This document shows, piece after piece, positions 44,530 through 52,555 of a stretch of DNA of 64,000 nucleotides. The stretch comes from Brevibacterium album DSM 18261 (GTDB lineage: Bacteria > Actinomycetota > Actinomycetes > Actinomycetales > Brevibacteriaceae). The notes beneath the pieces were generated by a model that was given only the letters and a program-made list of their open reading frames with translations, was not told the DNA's origin and ran no database searches. Made by a program: the position numbers and the translations under genes. Where the stretch lies: positions 1-64,000 of the forward strand of contig NZ_KE384526.1 in the NCBI RefSeq assembly GCF_000426445.1. The letters are read 5' to 3'. Numbering within the stretch: position 1 is the first letter of the stretch; each line of letters starts with the position of its first letter.

Positions 44530-45180
44530 TCACCTCTCGACGACGGCGTCCCGACCGTCCTGGACGGTCGGCGTCAGGGAGTTCTCGAACGGATGCGGCC
44601 TCATCTCCACGGCGAACACCCCGTTGGAAGTCACCGAGCCCTGCTGCACGCTCATCGTGTGGGCCGGGGCGCCCTCGCCGCCGAAGAGGCCGGAGCCGGA
44701 GCCGACGACGACGGGGGCCACCAGGAAGCGGTAGACGTCGACGAGTCCGGCCTCGTGCAGCGTGCGCGCCAGATGGACGCTGCCGTGGACCTGCAGCTCG
44801 AGGTCGCTCTCGGTCTCCTTGAGCCGGGCGATCTCGTCGAGGAACCCCTCGCCGAGTGTGGTGCTGGTGTCGGACCAGACCTCGCCCAGCGGCGAGGACG
44901 TCACGACGTACTTGTGATCGCGGTTGATGTGGGCGGCGATCCTGTCGTCCGGGTCGGTCACCCGCGGCCAGTGCGAGGCGAAGGTGTCGAAGGTGTTGCG
45001 GCCCAGGAGCATGGCCCCGCAGCGTTCGTACCAGCCGTCGACGGCCTGTCCGCACCCCTCGTCGAAGAGCGGCATGAGCCATCCGCCGCGGGTGAAGCCC
45101 CCGCGCGTGTCCTCCTCGGAGCTGCCCGGCCCCTGGCTGACGCCGTCGAACGTGGTGAAGAGATTGATGCTGAGTTCCAT
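44530..45180 (-). CDS. Dihydrofolate reductase-like (RibD C-terminal family) protein
   Basis: A 216-residue protein of the DHFR/RibD-C superfamily (YwjB/YyaP-like). It starts MELSINLFTTFDGVSQGPGS and has MLLGRNTFDTFASHWPR, YVVTSS and LELQVHGSVHLARTL. Members are NADPH-binding proteins of mostly unknown substrate and are often located with VOC and HxlR genes, as here. AAGGAA precedes the ATG. It lies 25 bp upstream of the SARP gene on the same strand. Confidence 0.85.
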   Translation of the reverse strand: MELSINLFTTFDGVSQGPGSSEEDTRGGFTRGGWLMPLFDEGCGQAVDGWYERCGAMLLGRNTFDTFASHWPRVTDPDDRIAAHINRDHKYVVTSSPLGEVWSDTSTTLGEGFLDEIARLKETESDLELQVHGSVHLARTLHEAGLVDVYRFLVAPVVVGSGSGLFGGEGAPAHTMSVQQGSVTSNGVFAVEMRPHPFENSLTPTVQDGRDAVVER

Positions 45181-45220
45181 GAGATGTTTCCTTCCTCTTC
45201 GGGAGATCGTGGACTGCCGG

Positions 45221-45637
45221 TCAGGACGCCGTCGAAGATCCGGCGGTGACCTGCCAGGCGTGACCATCGGGATCGGTGCAGATCGCGGTGTATCCCCAGT
45301 CCTGGTTCGCGGGTTCGGCGCTCACCTCACCGCCGGCCCGCCTGACGCGTTCGATGACCTCGTCGACCTCGGCCTCGGCGGTCAGCACCAGGCCCAGCAG
45401 GCACTCACTCGCACCGTAGGGCGCGAGCGGACGGTCACCCAGGACCCATCCGAATCCGCCGGAGGGGACGAGCACCAGCAGCGTCCGCGCTCCGAGCCGG
45501 AACTGCAGGGGTTCAGGCACCCCGTCCGCTTCAGGGACGCCGACGGCCTCGAAGCCGAAGGCCTCGCGATAGAAGTCCATGGATCGCCTGCGGTCGGCGA
45601 TCGGCAGGCTGATGAGATGTTCGACGGCGGTCGTCAT
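45221..45637 (-). CDS. VOC-family (glyoxalase/bleomycin-resistance fold) protein
   Basis: A 138-residue single vicinal-oxygen-chelate domain: LISLPIADRRRSMDFYREAFGFE, a conserved N-terminal segment, and GYTAICTDPDGHAWQV at the end with a potential metal-ligand region. The substrate is unknown. Its ATG overlaps the HxlR gene stop by ATGA, so it is co-translated with the regulator. Confidence 0.87.
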   Translation of the reverse strand: MTTAVEHLISLPIADRRRSMDFYREAFGFEAVGVPEADGVPEPLQFRLGARTLLVLVPSGGFGWVLGDRPLAPYGASECLLGLVLTAEAEVDEVIERVRRAGGEVSAEPANQDWGYTAICTDPDGHAWQVTAGSSTAS

Positions 45638-46323
45638 GATCTTCCTTCCCCGATGGTCTCCGCGGAGTGGAGATCAGCTTCCAGCGGAACCTGGAACGCC
45701 GCGGCGAAGGCCTCGAAGGCGGCATGCGGCCCTTCGATCTCGACCATGCCCCTCCGCAGTGCCTCCGCGGGCGAGAGCCGGCCGGCGAGCAGCAGTCTGA
45801 GCTGCGGTCCGGCGCGGATCACGAGATCCGGATCGGCCTCCGGCGGGCCGGCGCCCACCGTCAGCTCGCCGCCCTCGGTGTGGGCCCATGCAGTGGCCGG
45901 CCCGGCATGCACCAGGTAGGTCGCGGCCGGGGCGGCCGCACCGGGCTGATAGCCGGCCCGCAGCGCGGCCGCCAGGGAGGAGCCGGTGATGATGTCCTCG
46001 GGCTCGGGAGCGGCCATGCGGAGCGCACCCCAGCGGCCCAGCGCATCGAGAGCCGGCTGCAGCTCACGCCCGTACGGAGTGAGCTCGTAGACCACACCCC
46101 GGTGCGGGGGTGCAGCCGCGCGGCGCTCCACCACGCCGGCCTCCTCGAGCTCGCGCAGGCGCGCCGTCAGCACGCTCGTCGGCACCCCGGGCAGCCCGTC
46201 GTGGAGGTCCTTGAAACGGCGGGACCCGATGCTCAGGTCCCGGATGATCAGCAGCGCCCAGCGCTCCCCGAGCACCCGGGCCGCCTTCGCCAGCCCGCAG
46301 AACTGTCCGTAGTCCTTGCTCAT
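45634..46323 (-). CDS. HxlR-family regulator with SCP2-like C-terminal domain
   Basis: A 229-residue protein: residues 1-105 are an HxlR winged helix (CGLAKAARVLGERWALLIIRDL; TSVLTARLRELEEAGVVERR; YELTPYGRELQPALDALGRWG) and the rest resembles an SCP2-type ligand domain (LVIRAGPQLRLLLAGRLSPAEALRRG). HxlR proteins often sense redox or electrophiles via a cysteine, and Cys9 is in the usual place. The start ATG lacks an SD and is 8 nt from a CATAAT -10 inside a perfect palindrome, implying autoregulation. Confidence 0.9.
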   Translation of the reverse strand: MSKDYGQFCGLAKAARVLGERWALLIIRDLSIGSRRFKDLHDGLPGVPTSVLTARLRELEEAGVVERRAAAPPHRGVVYELTPYGRELQPALDALGRWGALRMAAPEPEDIITGSSLAAALRAGYQPGAAAPAATYLVHAGPATAWAHTEGGELTVGAGPPEADPDLVIRAGPQLRLLLAGRLSPAEALRRGMVEIEGPHAAFEAFAAAFQVPLEADLHSAETIGEGRS

Positions 46324-46330
46324 AACTTCA

Positions 46331-46354
46331 TATTATGGAGTTCACTCCATAATA
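46331..46354. promoter_or_regulatory. Perfect palindromic operator, probably of the HxlR regulator
   Basis: TATTATGGAGT-TC-ACTCCATAATA: 11-nt perfect arms with a 2-nt centre, in the divergent gap of the HxlR gene and the NAD(P)-binding protein gene. Each arm contains a CATAAT -10 hexamer facing outward, so one bound dimer would shut both promoters. Confidence 0.8.
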
Positions 46355-46383
46355 GCAAGCATATAAGCCCGGGAAATCTGCCC

Positions 46384-46412
46384 GAAGCCTCCCCGAAGCC
46401 CTCGTGAGGCAC
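46384..46412 (+). promoter_or_regulatory. Triple heptamer direct repeat, candidate SARP binding site 1
   Basis: GAAGCCT, GAAGCCC and GAGGCAC start at 46384, 46395 and 46406, an exact 11-bp period with 4-bp spacers. About 9 nt downstream lies GATACA, a possible -10 for the gene at 46454. This is the geometry known for SARP activators. The match to the local SARP is inferred from proximity. Confidence 0.55.
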
Positions 46413-46453
46413 CGTCGATCCGATACACGATCGTGAGGCTGGAGGAGAGGAAC

Positions 46454-47014
46454 ATGGACGGCAGGAAACCGGTGCTCGTCATCGGCGGCACGGGGATGCT
46501 CCGCGATGCCGTGCGGGCGCTCGCCCAGCGCGGCGACACCGTCTTGGCCGCCGCCCGCCGTCCCGCACGCGCAGCCCCGGACGGCCCGGTTCCAGGGAGC
46601 TTCATCCCCGTCACCGCCGAATGGAGGAAACCCGAGGGCCTCGCGGACGGCGCCCTCACCGCCATGCGCGATCACGGCTTCCCTCCCGCGTCCCTGCCCG
46701 GCGCGATCGCCTGGGTGCATGCGCCCCACCGCCAGGCCGTGTTCGATCAGCTCGAACGCGTGCTGTCTCGAGAGGCGACCGTCCTCCAGCTGTGGGGAAG
46801 CGCGCACAGGGATCCCCGCGAGGTGATGGCGGAGGAGACCCGTACGCCGCGCCCGTGGACCATGCGGCATCTGCTCCTCGGCTACCGCAGCGACCGCGGA
46901 GGCTCCCGGTGGCTCACCCACGCGGAGATCTCAGAGGCGGCGCTGCGCGCCTGGGACGGCGACGACCCGTACGCCATCGCCGGCCGCCTCGACCCCTGGG
47001 AGCACCGCCTGTGA
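46454..47014 (+). CDS. NAD(P)-binding Rossmann protein
   Basis: A 186-residue short-chain-dehydrogenase-like protein with VLVIGGTGMLRDAVRALAQRGDTVLAAARRP at the N-terminus (GGxGxL dinucleotide motif). No YxxxK catalytic pair is evident, so it may be a binding or atypical reductase protein. The ATG at 46454 follows GGAGGAGAGG; the GTG start 21 nt upstream is not used. First gene of a run with an FMN reductase, an MFS exporter and a CoA-transferase. Confidence 0.75.
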   Translation: MDGRKPVLVIGGTGMLRDAVRALAQRGDTVLAAARRPARAAPDGPVPGSFIPVTAEWRKPEGLADGALTAMRDHGFPPASLPGAIAWVHAPHRQAVFDQLERVLSREATVLQLWGSAHRDPREVMAEETRTPRPWTMRHLLLGYRSDRGGSRWLTHAEISEAALRAWDGDDPYAIAGRLDPWEHRL

Positions 47015-47039
47015 GGCTACGTCCGCTCGGGTATGCACT

Positions 47040-47068
47040 GAAGCCTTCCCGAAGCCCCGGTGAAGCCC
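47040..47068 (+). promoter_or_regulatory. Triple heptamer direct repeat, candidate SARP binding site 2
   Basis: GAAGCCT, GAAGCCC and GAAGCCC start at 47040, 47051 and 47062, again exactly 11 bp apart, and share the heptamer of site 1. They lie between the NAD(P)-binding gene and the FMN reductase gene. The promoter -10 downstream is not clear. Confidence 0.55.
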
Positions 47069-47124
47069 CGCCGCCGGAGGATCAATGCCGACAGGCAGTG
47101 AAACCACGAAGGAGTCGATCACCG

Positions 47125-47769
47125 ATGACCATGTCACCTGCTCTCACCCCCGAGACCGCCGCAGCCGAGGCGCAGGCGACGCCCGTGCGCGTCGCCGTCA
47201 TCGTCGGCAGCATCCGCACCGGCCGCTTCGGCCCCGCCCCCGCCCGGTGGATCGCGGACCGGGCCCGCCGGAGGGAGGGCTTCGAGGTGGACCTCATCGA
47301 CCTCGCCGAGGCCGATGTCCCTCCCGTCCTCGGCGGCGACAGCGCCGATGCGCGAATGCCTGAGCAGATCGCCGCCCTGAGCCGGCGACTGCACGCCGCC
47401 GATGCCTTCATCGTCGTGACCCCGGTCTACAACCGGAGCTTCCCCGGCTCGGTGAAGAATGCGATCGACTGGTTCTTCTCCGAATGGCGGCTCAAGCCGG
47501 TGGGCTTCGTGTCCTACGGCGGCACCTACGGCGGGATCGAATCGGTCGCGGCGCTGCGCGAGGTCTTCGCGGAGTTCGATGCCGTCGCGCTCTCCTACGC
47601 CGTCGCCTTCCCGGACTTCTGGGAGGCCTTCGACCACGATTCCCTCCCCGTCGACGCCGAGCGCGCCGCAGCCCGCGCCGCCCGCCTGTTCGATCAGCTC
47701 GAATGGTGGGCCGCGACTCTGCGCGAGGGCCGCGCGCGCCAGCCGTTCCCAGGGACCCCGTCCGACTGA
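47125..47769 (+). CDS. NADPH-dependent FMN reductase-like flavoprotein
   Basis: A 214-residue flavodoxin-like reductase: VAVIVGSIRTGRFGPAPARWI carries the phosphate-binding loop (GSxRxGR), and VVTPVYNRSFPGSVKNAIDWF with VSYGGTYGGIESV the flavin site. Likely NAD(P)H:FMN or quinone/azo reductase. GGAG lies 10 nt before the ATG. It could supply FMNH2 to monooxygenases, but those in this window are 30 kb away. Confidence 0.88.
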   Translation: MTMSPALTPETAAAEAQATPVRVAVIVGSIRTGRFGPAPARWIADRARRREGFEVDLIDLAEADVPPVLGGDSADARMPEQIAALSRRLHAADAFIVVTPVYNRSFPGSVKNAIDWFFSEWRLKPVGFVSYGGTYGGIESVAALREVFAEFDAVALSYAVAFPDFWEAFDHDSLPVDAERAAARAARLFDQLEWWAATLREGRARQPFPGTPSD

Positions 47770-47803
47770 GACCCGGCATCCTCCCGACCCCGAGGAGCAC
47801 ATC

Positions 47804-49363
47804 ATGACCGTCGATACGACCACCCCTCTGCGCGCCACCCGACGGGAATGGGCGGGCCTCGCGCTCCTCGTCCTGCCCATGCTGACGCTGTCCACCGACC
47901 TCACCGTCCTGTTCCTCGCGCTCCCCACCCTCAGCGCGGCCCTCGACCCGAGTGCCTCGCAGGCGCTGTGGATCGTCCACGTCTACGGCTTCCTCATCGC
48001 GGGCTTCCTCGTGACGATGGGACGCCTCGGCGACCGCATCGGCCCCCGACGGCTGCTGCTGATCGGCGGGCTCGCCTTCGGCCTGCTCTCGCTCCTCGCG
48101 GCGCTCTCCGTCAATCCCGAGATGCTCATCGCGGCACGCGCGCTGCTGGGCATCGCAGGCGCCACCCTCATGCCCTCGCTGTTCTCCCTGCTGCGCACGA
48201 TGTTCCGCGACGACGGGCAGCGCCGGCTCGCGATCGCGATCATGTTCAGCGCGTTCTCCGCGGGCGGAGCCCTCGGCCCGCTGCTGGGCGGAGCGCTGCT
48301 GGAGCACTTCTGGTGGGGCTCCGTGTTCCTCATCAACGTCCCGCCGATGGTGCTGCTCGCCATTGCAGGCCCCCGCCTCCTGCCGGAGCGCACCGAGCGC
48401 GGACATGCCGCACTCGACCTCCCGAGCGTGGCGCTCTCGGTGGCGGGGATGCTCGCGATCGTCTACGGCCTCCAGGAGCTCGCCGCAGGGCAGGAGACCG
48501 AGGACGGAGCGCTCTGGCCGAACGTGCTCGTCACCGGGCTCGGTCTCCTCGCCCTCGTCGTGTTCGTTCTCCGCCAGCGCCGCCTGCACGATCCGCTCTT
48601 CGATCTCACGCTGTTGGCGAATCCGCGCATCGGCGTCTCCCTCCTCGCGCTGCTCCTCGCGGGCATCGGACTGGTCGGCGCGTTCTACCTCGTCACCCAG
48701 CATCTGCAGTGGGTCGCGGGGCAGAGCCCGCTGCAGGCGGGCCTGTGGACCGTGCCCTATGTCGTCGTCAACATCGCAGGCGCCCTTCTCGCGCCCGCGC
48801 TGGCCGCTCGCCTGCGGCCGGCCGTCGTGGTGACCTGCGGCCTCGGGATCACCGTCGCAGGCGGAGTGGGGCTCGCGGTGTTCGCCGGCCCCGCGACACC
48901 GCTGCCGGTCCTCATCGGCGCACTCTCCGTCATCGGCCTCGGACAGGGTGTCTCCATGGCGCTCGTGAGCGACCTCATCATCGCCGGCGCCCCGGAGGAG
49001 CAGGCGGGCTCCGCGGCCGCGGCCCAGGAGGTCTCAGGCGAGCTCGGCGCTGCCCTGGGCACGGCGGCCGGGGGTGCTGTGGGGATCGCGGTCTACCGGG
49101 CGGCCCTGTCCGGATCAATGCCGGCGGAGGTTCCCCCGTCCGCCGGCCAAGCCGCGCTCAGCAGCGTCCATGACGGCATCGGCACGGCGCAGTCGCTGGG
49201 TGCAGGCGGACAGGAGCTCCTGACGGCGGTGCACACGGCTGTGGCGAGCGGCCTCCAGGCATATGCCGTCGCCGCGGCCCTCCTCGCGGCCCTCGGCGCC
49301 CTCCTCGTCACCTGGTTCCTCGTGATCCGGGACCGCCGCCCTCCCGCTACCATGACCGCATGA
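47804..49363 (+). CDS. MFS multidrug exporter, DHA2 (14-TM) type
   Basis: A 519-residue integral membrane transporter. It has about 14 hydrophobic helices, motif A variant GRLGDRIGPRRLLLIGG between TM2 and TM3, and motif C-like GALGPLLGGALLEHFWWGSVFLINVP in TM5, all typical of proton-driven DHA2 drug exporters (QacA/LfrA group). GAGGAGCAC precedes the ATG. It follows the FMN reductase by 34 bp and overlaps the next gene by ATGA. Substrate unknown. Confidence 0.92.
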   Translation: MTVDTTTPLRATRREWAGLALLVLPMLTLSTDLTVLFLALPTLSAALDPSASQALWIVHVYGFLIAGFLVTMGRLGDRIGPRRLLLIGGLAFGLLSLLAALSVNPEMLIAARALLGIAGATLMPSLFSLLRTMFRDDGQRRLAIAIMFSAFSAGGALGPLLGGALLEHFWWGSVFLINVPPMVLLAIAGPRLLPERTERGHAALDLPSVALSVAGMLAIVYGLQELAAGQETEDGALWPNVLVTGLGLLALVVFVLRQRRLHDPLFDLTLLANPRIGVSLLALLLAGIGLVGAFYLVTQHLQWVAGQSPLQAGLWTVPYVVVNIAGALLAPALAARLRPAVVVTCGLGITVAGGVGLAVFAGPATPLPVLIGALSVIGLGQGVSMALVSDLIIAGAPEEQAGSAAAAQEVSGELGAALGTAAGGAVGIAVYRAALSGSMPAEVPPSAGQAALSSVHDGIGTAQSLGAGGQELLTAVHTAVASGLQAYAVAAALLAALGALLVTWFLVIRDRRPPATMTA

Positions 49364-50622
49364 CGACTCCGCAGCGATGGTGGCCCGGTCCCCTCGACGT
49401 GGAGGGGCTCGCCGTCGAGGCAGTCGGGGCGGCGCGGTCGGCCGTCGAGGAGGTCGTCGCCGCGCGCAGGCTCCGCGTGCGCGTGCGCACCTCGGTGACA
49501 GGGGTTCCCGGTGCCTTCGCAGCACTCGAGCACCTGCGCGTCGACGGCAGGGCACTGGCCGCCTGGGCCCCGTACTCGGGCTTCTTCCCGACAGCCGAGG
49601 GCTGGGTGCGCCTCCACGGGAACTATCCGCACCATTCCGCCGTGATCGAGTGGGTCCTCGGCGTCGCGGACCGGGAGGAGCTGACCCGCGCCCTCCTGCG
49701 ACGCGAGGCGCAGGAGGTCGAGGATGCCGTCACGGAGGCGGGCGGCATCGGGGTCCGGGTGCGCCGTACCGATGAGTGGGCGGCGCATCCTCATGCGCTC
49801 GCCGTCTCGGGAGACCCGTGGGTGCAGGTCGAGCCCGGGCAGGCGCGCCCACTCGAGAGCTCTGCGGACCTGCCCCTCACCGGCATCCGCGTCCTCGATC
49901 TCACCCGCGTCATCGCCGGCCCGACCTGCTCCCAGCTGCTCGCCTGCCTGGGAGCGGACGTCCTCCGCATCGATCCCCCGCAGCGCCCGGAGCTCATCGG
50001 CCAGTACCTGTCGAACTCCCTGGGAAAGCGCTCGGCCGTGGCCGATCTGGCACGCGTCGGGCACACGGTCCGGGAGCGGCTGCTGCCGCGCACTGACATC
50101 GTCCTGCTCGGCTACCGGCCGAGAGCACTCGCGCGCTTCGGGCTCGACCCCGCGACCCTGCGCGAGACACGTCCGCACCTGATCGTGGGATCGCTCTCAG
50201 CCTGGGGAGACCGCGGGCCGTGGGGCGAGCGCGCCGGGTTCGACTCGATCGTGCAGGCGGCCTCGGGCATCGCGACAACCTGTGCGGACGACGAGGGCAG
50301 GCCCGGCGCCCTGCCCGTCCAGGCACTGGACCACGCGACCGGCTACCGTCTGGCCGCCGGGGTGCTCACCCTCCTCGCGCAGGGCCGCGGCGGCCTCGTC
50401 CGCGCAAGCCTGCTCGGAGCCGCCCGGACGCTGCTCGCGCGCCCGGGCGCGGCCGGAGCGGACCGGCCGGAGCAGGTAGGCGTGCCGGCCCCGGAGACAG
50501 TGACGGTCGATTCTCCGCACGGCAGGCTGGAGGCGATTCCGCCCCCGATCCGGCTGGACGGCGAGAGCCTGACCGGTGCGATCGGGGGCTATGGGGCGGC
50601 GTCACTGGCCTGGGCCCGCTGA
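49360..50622 (+). CDS. CaiB/BaiF-type CoA-transferase with rearranged domain order
   Basis: A 420-residue family III CoA-transferase-like protein. The Rossmann start (LTGIRVLDLTRVIAGPTCSQLLACLGADVLRIDPP) is expected at the N-terminus but here begins near residue 173. The catalytic-region Asp in VQALDHATGYRLAAG is retained. The preceding ~170 residues (YSGFFPTAEGWVRLHGNYPHH; EWAAHPHALAV) resemble the C-terminal part of such enzymes. Coupled to the MFS gene by ATGA. Its 3' end overlaps the convergent EamA gene by 21 nt. Confidence 0.8.
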   Translation: MTTPQRWWPGPLDVEGLAVEAVGAARSAVEEVVAARRLRVRVRTSVTGVPGAFAALEHLRVDGRALAAWAPYSGFFPTAEGWVRLHGNYPHHSAVIEWVLGVADREELTRALLRREAQEVEDAVTEAGGIGVRVRRTDEWAAHPHALAVSGDPWVQVEPGQARPLESSADLPLTGIRVLDLTRVIAGPTCSQLLACLGADVLRIDPPQRPELIGQYLSNSLGKRSAVADLARVGHTVRERLLPRTDIVLLGYRPRALARFGLDPATLRETRPHLIVGSLSAWGDRGPWGERAGFDSIVQAASGIATTCADDEGRPGALPVQALDHATGYRLAAGVLTLLAQGRGGLVRASLLGAARTLLARPGAAGADRPEQVGVPAPETVTVDSPHGRLEAIPPPIRLDGESLTGAIGGYGAASLAWAR

Positions 50623-51543
50623 CACCCGACCGGCCGGTGCCCGGCGGGTGGGGAGGCGGGTGATGAAGACTCCCAGCAGGCAGAGCGCTCCACCGGCGAA
50701 CATCACCGGAGTCGGGATCTCGGCGAGCAGAAGCCAGGACATCACGAGGACGACCGCGGGGACCGCATACGTCGTCGCAGCCGTTCTCCCCGCTGACGTG
50801 CGCGAGAGCACATATGCCCAGGTGGTGAACGCGACGCCGGTGGGGAACACCCCCAGGTAGACGACCCCCAGCGTCGCGGGGAGCGAGGCGTGCGCGAGGT
50901 CGTGCACGAGCTCGCCGGTCCAGGGCAGCAGCGCCGCGGTCCCGACCAGTGCCCCGAGGAACGTCAGCGCGGTCGCATCGGCGTCGCGCAGCAGGCGCTT
51001 CTGCAGCAGCGCCGATCCGCCGTAGAGGAAGGCCGCGGTGACGGCGAGGACGACTCCGCCCACCGCTTTGCTGCCCGTCCACGAGCTGCTTCCGATGAGC
51101 ACCACCCCCAGGAACGAGACGGGAGCCCCGATGAGGAGGGGCCCGGGGAAGCCCTCCCGCAGGAAGACGGCGCCGAAGACGATGACGATCAGCGGCGCAA
51201 GGTTGACGAGCATGGCCACGGTGCCCGCGTCGAGGAAGACCTCGGCCCAGTTGAGCGCGAGGTTGTAGAGAGAGAACCAGCTGATCCCCCACACGGCGAT
51301 GAGCGGCAGATCCCGCAGTGACGGCATGCGCGCCCCGGAGAGAGCCGCGATCGCACCGAGCACCGCACTGCCCACCGCCATCCGCAGCAGCGCCATGGAA
51401 CCTGGTCCGAAATGCTCGCCGAGGCCGCGGATCACCACGAACGCGGATGCCCACAGCACCACGGTGACCGCCGCCGCACCGAGGACGCGCGGGGATCCGG
51501 CTCCCGCCGGAAGGGACTCAGGACGCTTCGCAACGAGGGGCAT
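50602..51543 (-). CDS. EamA-family (DMT) transporter
   Basis: A 313-residue drug/metabolite exporter with about ten transmembrane helices in two EamA repeats (first: ITVVLWASAFVVIRGLG-type segment; second: LGVVYLGVFPTGVAFTTWAYVLSRTSAGRTAATTY). Probable export of amino acids or small metabolites. The ATG at 51543 has only a weak SD. Divergent from the LysR gene with a perfect palindrome between, so it is the likely regulatory target. Confidence 0.9.
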   Translation of the reverse strand: MPLVAKRPESLPAGAGSPRVLGAAAVTVVLWASAFVVIRGLGEHFGPGSMALLRMAVGSAVLGAIAALSGARMPSLRDLPLIAVWGISWFSLYNLALNWAEVFLDAGTVAMLVNLAPLIVIVFGAVFLREGFPGPLLIGAPVSFLGVVLIGSSSWTGSKAVGGVVLAVTAAFLYGGSALLQKRLLRDADATALTFLGALVGTAALLPWTGELVHDLAHASLPATLGVVYLGVFPTGVAFTTWAYVLSRTSAGRTAATTYAVPAVVLVMSWLLLAEIPTPVMFAGGALCLLGVFITRLPTRRAPAGRVSAGPGQ

Positions 51544-51594
51544 GCTTCGAGCATGGCCTCTCGCAGTGATGAATGAAAGAGAACAATTCTGATG

Positions 51595-51619
51595 CACTGT
51601 TCAGGTGAGCTGAACAGTG
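51595..51619. promoter_or_regulatory. Perfect palindromic LysR-type operator
   Basis: CACTGTTCAG-GTGAG-CTGAACAGTG: 10-nt perfect arms and 5-nt centre, including a T-N11-A LysR core. It ends 2 nt before the lysR -10 (TAGAAT, 51622-51627), so binding would repress lysR; it is ~52 nt from the EamA start. Confidence 0.8.
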
Positions 51620-51633
51620 AGTAGAATCACCCC

Positions 51634-52527
51634 ATGGAGGTCCAACAGCTCAGGGCGTGGCGGTCCGTGGTGGCGACAGGGTCCGTGCGCGCAGCCGCGG
51701 AGATGCTCGGCTATTCGCCGTCTGCCGTGAGCCAGCAGGTCTCCGGGCTGCAGCGCGCCGCCGGCGTCCCCCTCCTCACTCGGGTGGGCCGCGGGATCGA
51801 GCCGACCCCTGAAGGCCTCGCCCTCGCCAGGAGGATCGACGGGGTCCTCGGAGAGCTCAGCGTCCTCGAGGACTACGTGCGCGGCCTGCGCGAGGGCCGC
51901 GATACGACCGCGACGATCGGATACTTCGCCTCCCTGGGCACCACGTGGATGCCGGACATCCTCGCACGCCTCGCCCGGGAACACCCCGAGACACAGCTGG
52001 AGCTCTTCGTCGCCGACTCGTTCGACGCTGCCCGGCACCCGAGACCGGACCTCCAGCTCGTCGTCCTCCCCGACACCGCGCATGCGCCGCCCGGCTATCG
52101 CGCACACCTCCTCGCGGAGGACGAGTACGCCGTCGTCATGCCCGCCGGCCATCCGCTGGCCGCGAGCGACCGCATCCCGCTGAGCACCCTGTCCGAATAC
52201 GACTGGATCGACAACGACGTCGCCGGAGGCTCATGCCGGCAGACAGCCGTGGACGCGGCCGCAGCAGCGGGATTCCAGCCGGTCTTCCGCGTGCAGACTC
52301 CCGACTATCCCAGTGCATTGGCGCTGGTGGCGCGTGGCATCGGCATCTCGGTCATGCCGTCGCTCGCCGCGCGCTCACTGCCGCACGGAGCGGTTGCCCG
52401 GCCGATCACCTCTCCCACCCCCGTCCGGACGATCTACGCCCTCACCCCAGCCGCCTCCGATGCCCTTCCCGTTGCGCGCCGTGCCCTGGAGCTGGCAGTG
52501 CAGGCCGCGGGACCGAATACCGCATGA
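51634..52527 (+). CDS. LysR-family transcriptional regulator
   Basis: A 297-residue LysR regulator of the ArgP/CysB-like fold class: winged helix at residues 1-62 (QLRAWRSVVATGSVRAAAEMLGYSPSAVSQQVSGLQ) and a periplasmic-binding-like effector domain (VVMPAGHPLA; GIGISVMPSLA). The TAGAAT -10 ends 6 nt before the ATG and no SD is visible, suggesting leaderless translation. It probably controls the divergent EamA exporter; the effector is unknown. Confidence 0.93.
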   Translation: MEVQQLRAWRSVVATGSVRAAAEMLGYSPSAVSQQVSGLQRAAGVPLLTRVGRGIEPTPEGLALARRIDGVLGELSVLEDYVRGLREGRDTTATIGYFASLGTTWMPDILARLAREHPETQLELFVADSFDAARHPRPDLQLVVLPDTAHAPPGYRAHLLAEDEYAVVMPAGHPLAASDRIPLSTLSEYDWIDNDVAGGSCRQTAVDAAAAAGFQPVFRVQTPDYPSALALVARGIGISVMPSLAARSLPHGAVARPITSPTPVRTIYALTPAASDALPVARRALELAVQAAGPNTA

Positions 52528-52539
52528 GCGTGCAGAGCG

Positions 52540-52555
52540 CCGGCTGATCAGCCGG
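52540..52555. terminator. Palindrome at the convergent lysR / kinase-fragment ends
   Basis: The perfect 16-bp palindrome CCGGCTGATCAGCCGG spans the stop of the minus-strand gene and lies 12 bp after the lysR stop. It may form a short bidirectional terminator. There is no T-run. Confidence 0.4.

Noticed and set aside
40980..44822. 1280-residue plus-strand ORF
   Set aside because: Antisense to the SARP gene, whose domains are clear; the plus-strand product has no recognisable fold.
46403..46438. Direct repeat TCGTGAGGC before the NAD(P)-binding gene
   Set aside because: Two 9-nt copies 28 bp apart overlap the third SARP heptamer and the SD region; no clear role beyond the heptamer array.
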